This document shows, in pieces, positions 50,785 through 52,408 of a stretch of 52,408 nt of DNA. Below the pieces are notes generated by a model, which had not been told where the DNA came from, did not search any database, and saw only the letters and a program-made list of their open reading frames with translations. How positions within the stretch are numbered: position 1 is the first letter of the stretch; every line of letters begins with the position of its first letter. Position numbers and translations under genes: made by a program. Location: contig CANKZU010000021.1 in assembly GCA_947488615.1 (NCBI GenBank), forward strand, positions 1 to 52,408. Reading direction: 5' to 3'. The DNA comes from an uncultured Aurantimonas sp. Lineage in GTDB: Bacteria; Pseudomonadota; Alphaproteobacteria; Rhizobiales; Rhizobiaceae.

Positions 50785-52106
50785 CCACCCTCACCGTCGG
50801 TTTCCTGCTCATCGGCGCGTTGGTCCTGCTGGTGCTTCTCGGCATGGAGATCGCGATCGCACTCTTCGCCGCGGGCTTCGCGGGAATCTGGATCATCCGC
50901 GAGAATTTCGAACTGGCGATGCGGCTGTTATCGCTCGCCGCCTATAGCGGTGTCTCCGATTTCCTGTTCGCCACGATTCCGCTCTTCGTCCTGATGGGAC
51001 TGATCGTCAGCGTCTCCGATGTCGGCAAGGATACCTTCCAGGTCGCCGAAACGCTTCTGCGGCGCTTGCTCGGCGGCCTTGGCATCGCGACGGTCGCCGC
51101 CAACACGGTCTTTGCCGCCGTTACCGGCGTATCGATTGCCTCGGCCGCTGTCTTCACCAAGATCGCGGTCCCCGAGATGCGGCGTCACGGCTATACGGCG
51201 GGCTTTTCCGCCGGCACCGTCGCGGGTTCATCAATTCTCGGGATGCTGATCCCGCCGAGCCTGTTGATGATCATCTACGGCGTGCTTGCCGAGGTGTCGA
51301 TCGGCGCGATGTTCATCGCCGGCATCATTCCTGGCATCATCCTCGCGCTCGGCTTCGTCGCCGCGATCTTGTTGATGGCAAGGTTCCGTCCCGCGAGCGT
51401 CTTTACCGATCCCGCCCACGCGAAAGAGCGGCGCGGCGAAGCCGATACAGTGCTGAACGCCCAGGAGATGGCGTTGAAGCTCGTGCCGATTCTGCTTCTC
51501 GTGGTTCTCGTCCTTGGCGGGCTTTATACCGGCTTCTTCACGCCGACCGAAGCCGGCGGCGTCGGGGCCTTCGGCGCCCTCGTCATCGCGCTTGTCCGCC
51601 GCAAGCTGAACCGCGCCAGGATGTGGCAGGTGTTGAAGCAAACCGGCGTCGTCTCCGTCTCGATCCTCGTCTTGCTGATTGCCGCCGGCTTCTACAGCCG
51701 CATGCTCGCCGTCGCCGGCATCCCCAATGCCATCGGCGAGCTTGTCACGGCCGGCGGTCTCGGCGCCTGGGGCTTCATTCTGCTCTACGTGATCATCGTC
51801 CTCCTGATGGGGATGATCCTCGATTCGACCTCTATCCTCTTGATCCTGGTTCCGATCGCGGCGCCGATCGCGAAAACCTTCGGTTTCGACCTGATCCAGT
51901 TCGGTGTGGTGACGGTGCTCGCGGTTGAGATCGGCCTTCTGACACCGCCTTTCGGGATATCGGTCTTTACGGTTCACACGACACTCGACGACCCGGATGT
52001 GGGCGTCGAGACGATCTTCCTCGGCGCCATGCCTTATATTCTTGTCATGCTGGTGACGCTTCTTGCGGTTGCGACAGTGCCAGTCCTGACGCTCGCTCTC
52101 GTCTGA
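50781..52106 (+). CDS. TRAP transporter large membrane subunit (DctM family)
   Basis: 441 aa with about 11-12 membrane helices. Family marks are LFATIPLFVLMG, VAANTVFAAVTGVSIASAAVF, GSSILGMLIPPSLLMIIYGVLAEVSIG and FFTPTEAGGVGAFGAL. The C-terminal LILVPIAAPIAKTFG and TPPFGISVFTVH loops belong to the substrate path. With DctP and DctQ it forms a complete sodium-driven TRAP system. Confidence 0.9.
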   Translation: MTTLTVGFLLIGALVLLVLLGMEIAIALFAAGFAGIWIIRENFELAMRLLSLAAYSGVSDFLFATIPLFVLMGLIVSVSDVGKDTFQVAETLLRRLLGGLGIATVAANTVFAAVTGVSIASAAVFTKIAVPEMRRHGYTAGFSAGTVAGSSILGMLIPPSLLMIIYGVLAEVSIGAMFIAGIIPGIILALGFVAAILLMARFRPASVFTDPAHAKERRGEADTVLNAQEMALKLVPILLLVVLVLGGLYTGFFTPTEAGGVGAFGALVIALVRRKLNRARMWQVLKQTGVVSVSILVLLIAAGFYSRMLAVAGIPNAIGELVTAGGLGAWGFILLYVIIVLLMGMILDSTSILLILVPIAAPIAKTFGFDLIQFGVVTVLAVEIGLLTPPFGISVFTVHTTLDDPDVGVETIFLGAMPYILVMLVTLLAVATVPVLTLALV

Positions 52107-52408
52107 ACCAAGCCCTTCACGCTTGTCGTAGGCGGAGGACAAGCCTGCCCTGAGCCGACAGCGGACCGTCTGCAATCGGAAAACGCGGCTAGCCAAGCGG
52201 CCGATCTGTTGAAGAGTATCCACCGTCCACCGTCCACCGCCCACCGCCCACCGCCCACCGCCAAGCCGCGGTTAGCGAAGCGCCTCGTCCCTCCGCTACA
52301 CGTGGCAGTCTTCGGTTCGATCTAAGAGTCCTCTCTGATTGGGGTCGTTGTGGTCAACGTGCTCCTGCACTTTTTCTCGACCGTTCCGCGGGTCACTCGC
52401 TTCTCTTC
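52107..52408. other. Gap at the window end; hairpin and heptamer repeat, no gene
   Basis: 302 bp to the window edge. GCTTGTC (52121-52127) can pair with GACAAGC (52138-52144), a possible weak terminator for dctM without a U-tract. The heptamer repeat is described separately. No start codon with a long frame is present. Confidence 0.4.
52221..52262. repeat. Six tandem copies of the heptamer CACCG(T/C)C
   Basis: Two copies end in TC and four in CC, in perfect register over 42 bp. It is likely to vary in copy number by slippage. No CRISPR-like spacing is present. Confidence 0.8.

Noticed and set aside
52221..52262. CRISPR or direct-repeat array
   Set aside because: Units of seven bases without spacers are a simple tandem repeat.

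Overview
The window is GC-rich DNA of alphaproteobacterial type. Its bidirectionally packed catabolic operons, tripartite tricarboxylate transporters (TTT), TRAP and CoxMSL-type genes, AbrB-family permeases and palindromic intergenic mosaic repeats fit a Hyphomicrobiales or Rhodobacterales-like chromosome or large replicon. The taxon is inferred from gene content; there is no rRNA or tRNA here to test it.

Region A (1-14.3 kb) is an accessory island of secreted proteins and transposon debris. A frameshifted IS481-type transposase remnant opens the window. A leftward set follows: a trypsin-like zymogen, a secreted caspase-like C14 peptidase, a large protein with M23-like metal motifs, a duplicated unknown module and a DUF1906 domain, and an unknown secreted protein. 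A rightward set carries an astacin/matrixin-like zinc protease, a second trypsin-fold protease with a long unknown C-terminus, an unknown secreted protein and a small secreted protein. The two sets diverge from a gap that now holds an IS3-family (IS2-group) element at 7293-8634, whose OrfB is broken by one extra base. The small secreted protein gene is split by a 361-bp MITE-like derivative of an IS5-family element flanked by a TA duplication; removing the insert restores one continuous frame.

Region B (14.3-38.7 kb) is a large carboxylate-catabolism regulon. It holds four MmgE/PrpD-family proteins, two complete TctC-TctB-TctA transporters, two AbrB-family permeases, two SDRs lacking the catalytic tyrosine, an isopropylmalate-dehydrogenase-like enzyme, a tartrate-dehydrogenase-like enzyme, a PdxA2-type dehydrogenase, a haloacid-dehalogenase-like HAD enzyme, a fluoroacetate-dehalogenase-like hydrolase, a four-domain rhodanese and one GntR/FCD regulator. 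Three divergent promoter gaps each carry two copies of the motif ATTGTYRAYA, 111-133 bp apart, several overlapping a TTGACA -35 box. This suggests that the GntR protein controls the whole 24 kb, including its own operon. The combination looks like uptake and breakdown of an unidentified, possibly halogenated or hydroxylated, polycarboxylate.

Region C (38.9-44.0 kb) has a LysR regulator divergent from a D-cysteine desulfhydrase/L-cysteate sulfo-lyase-like PLP enzyme and a complete polar amino-acid ABC transporter. Region D (44.2-52.1 kb) has a TetR regulator divergent from a three-subunit molybdenum hydroxylase (M-S-L order) and a TRAP transporter. A mosaic palindromic repeat lies between dctP and dctQ, and a heptamer tandem repeat lies after dctM. 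No CRISPR array, tRNA or rRNA was seen.
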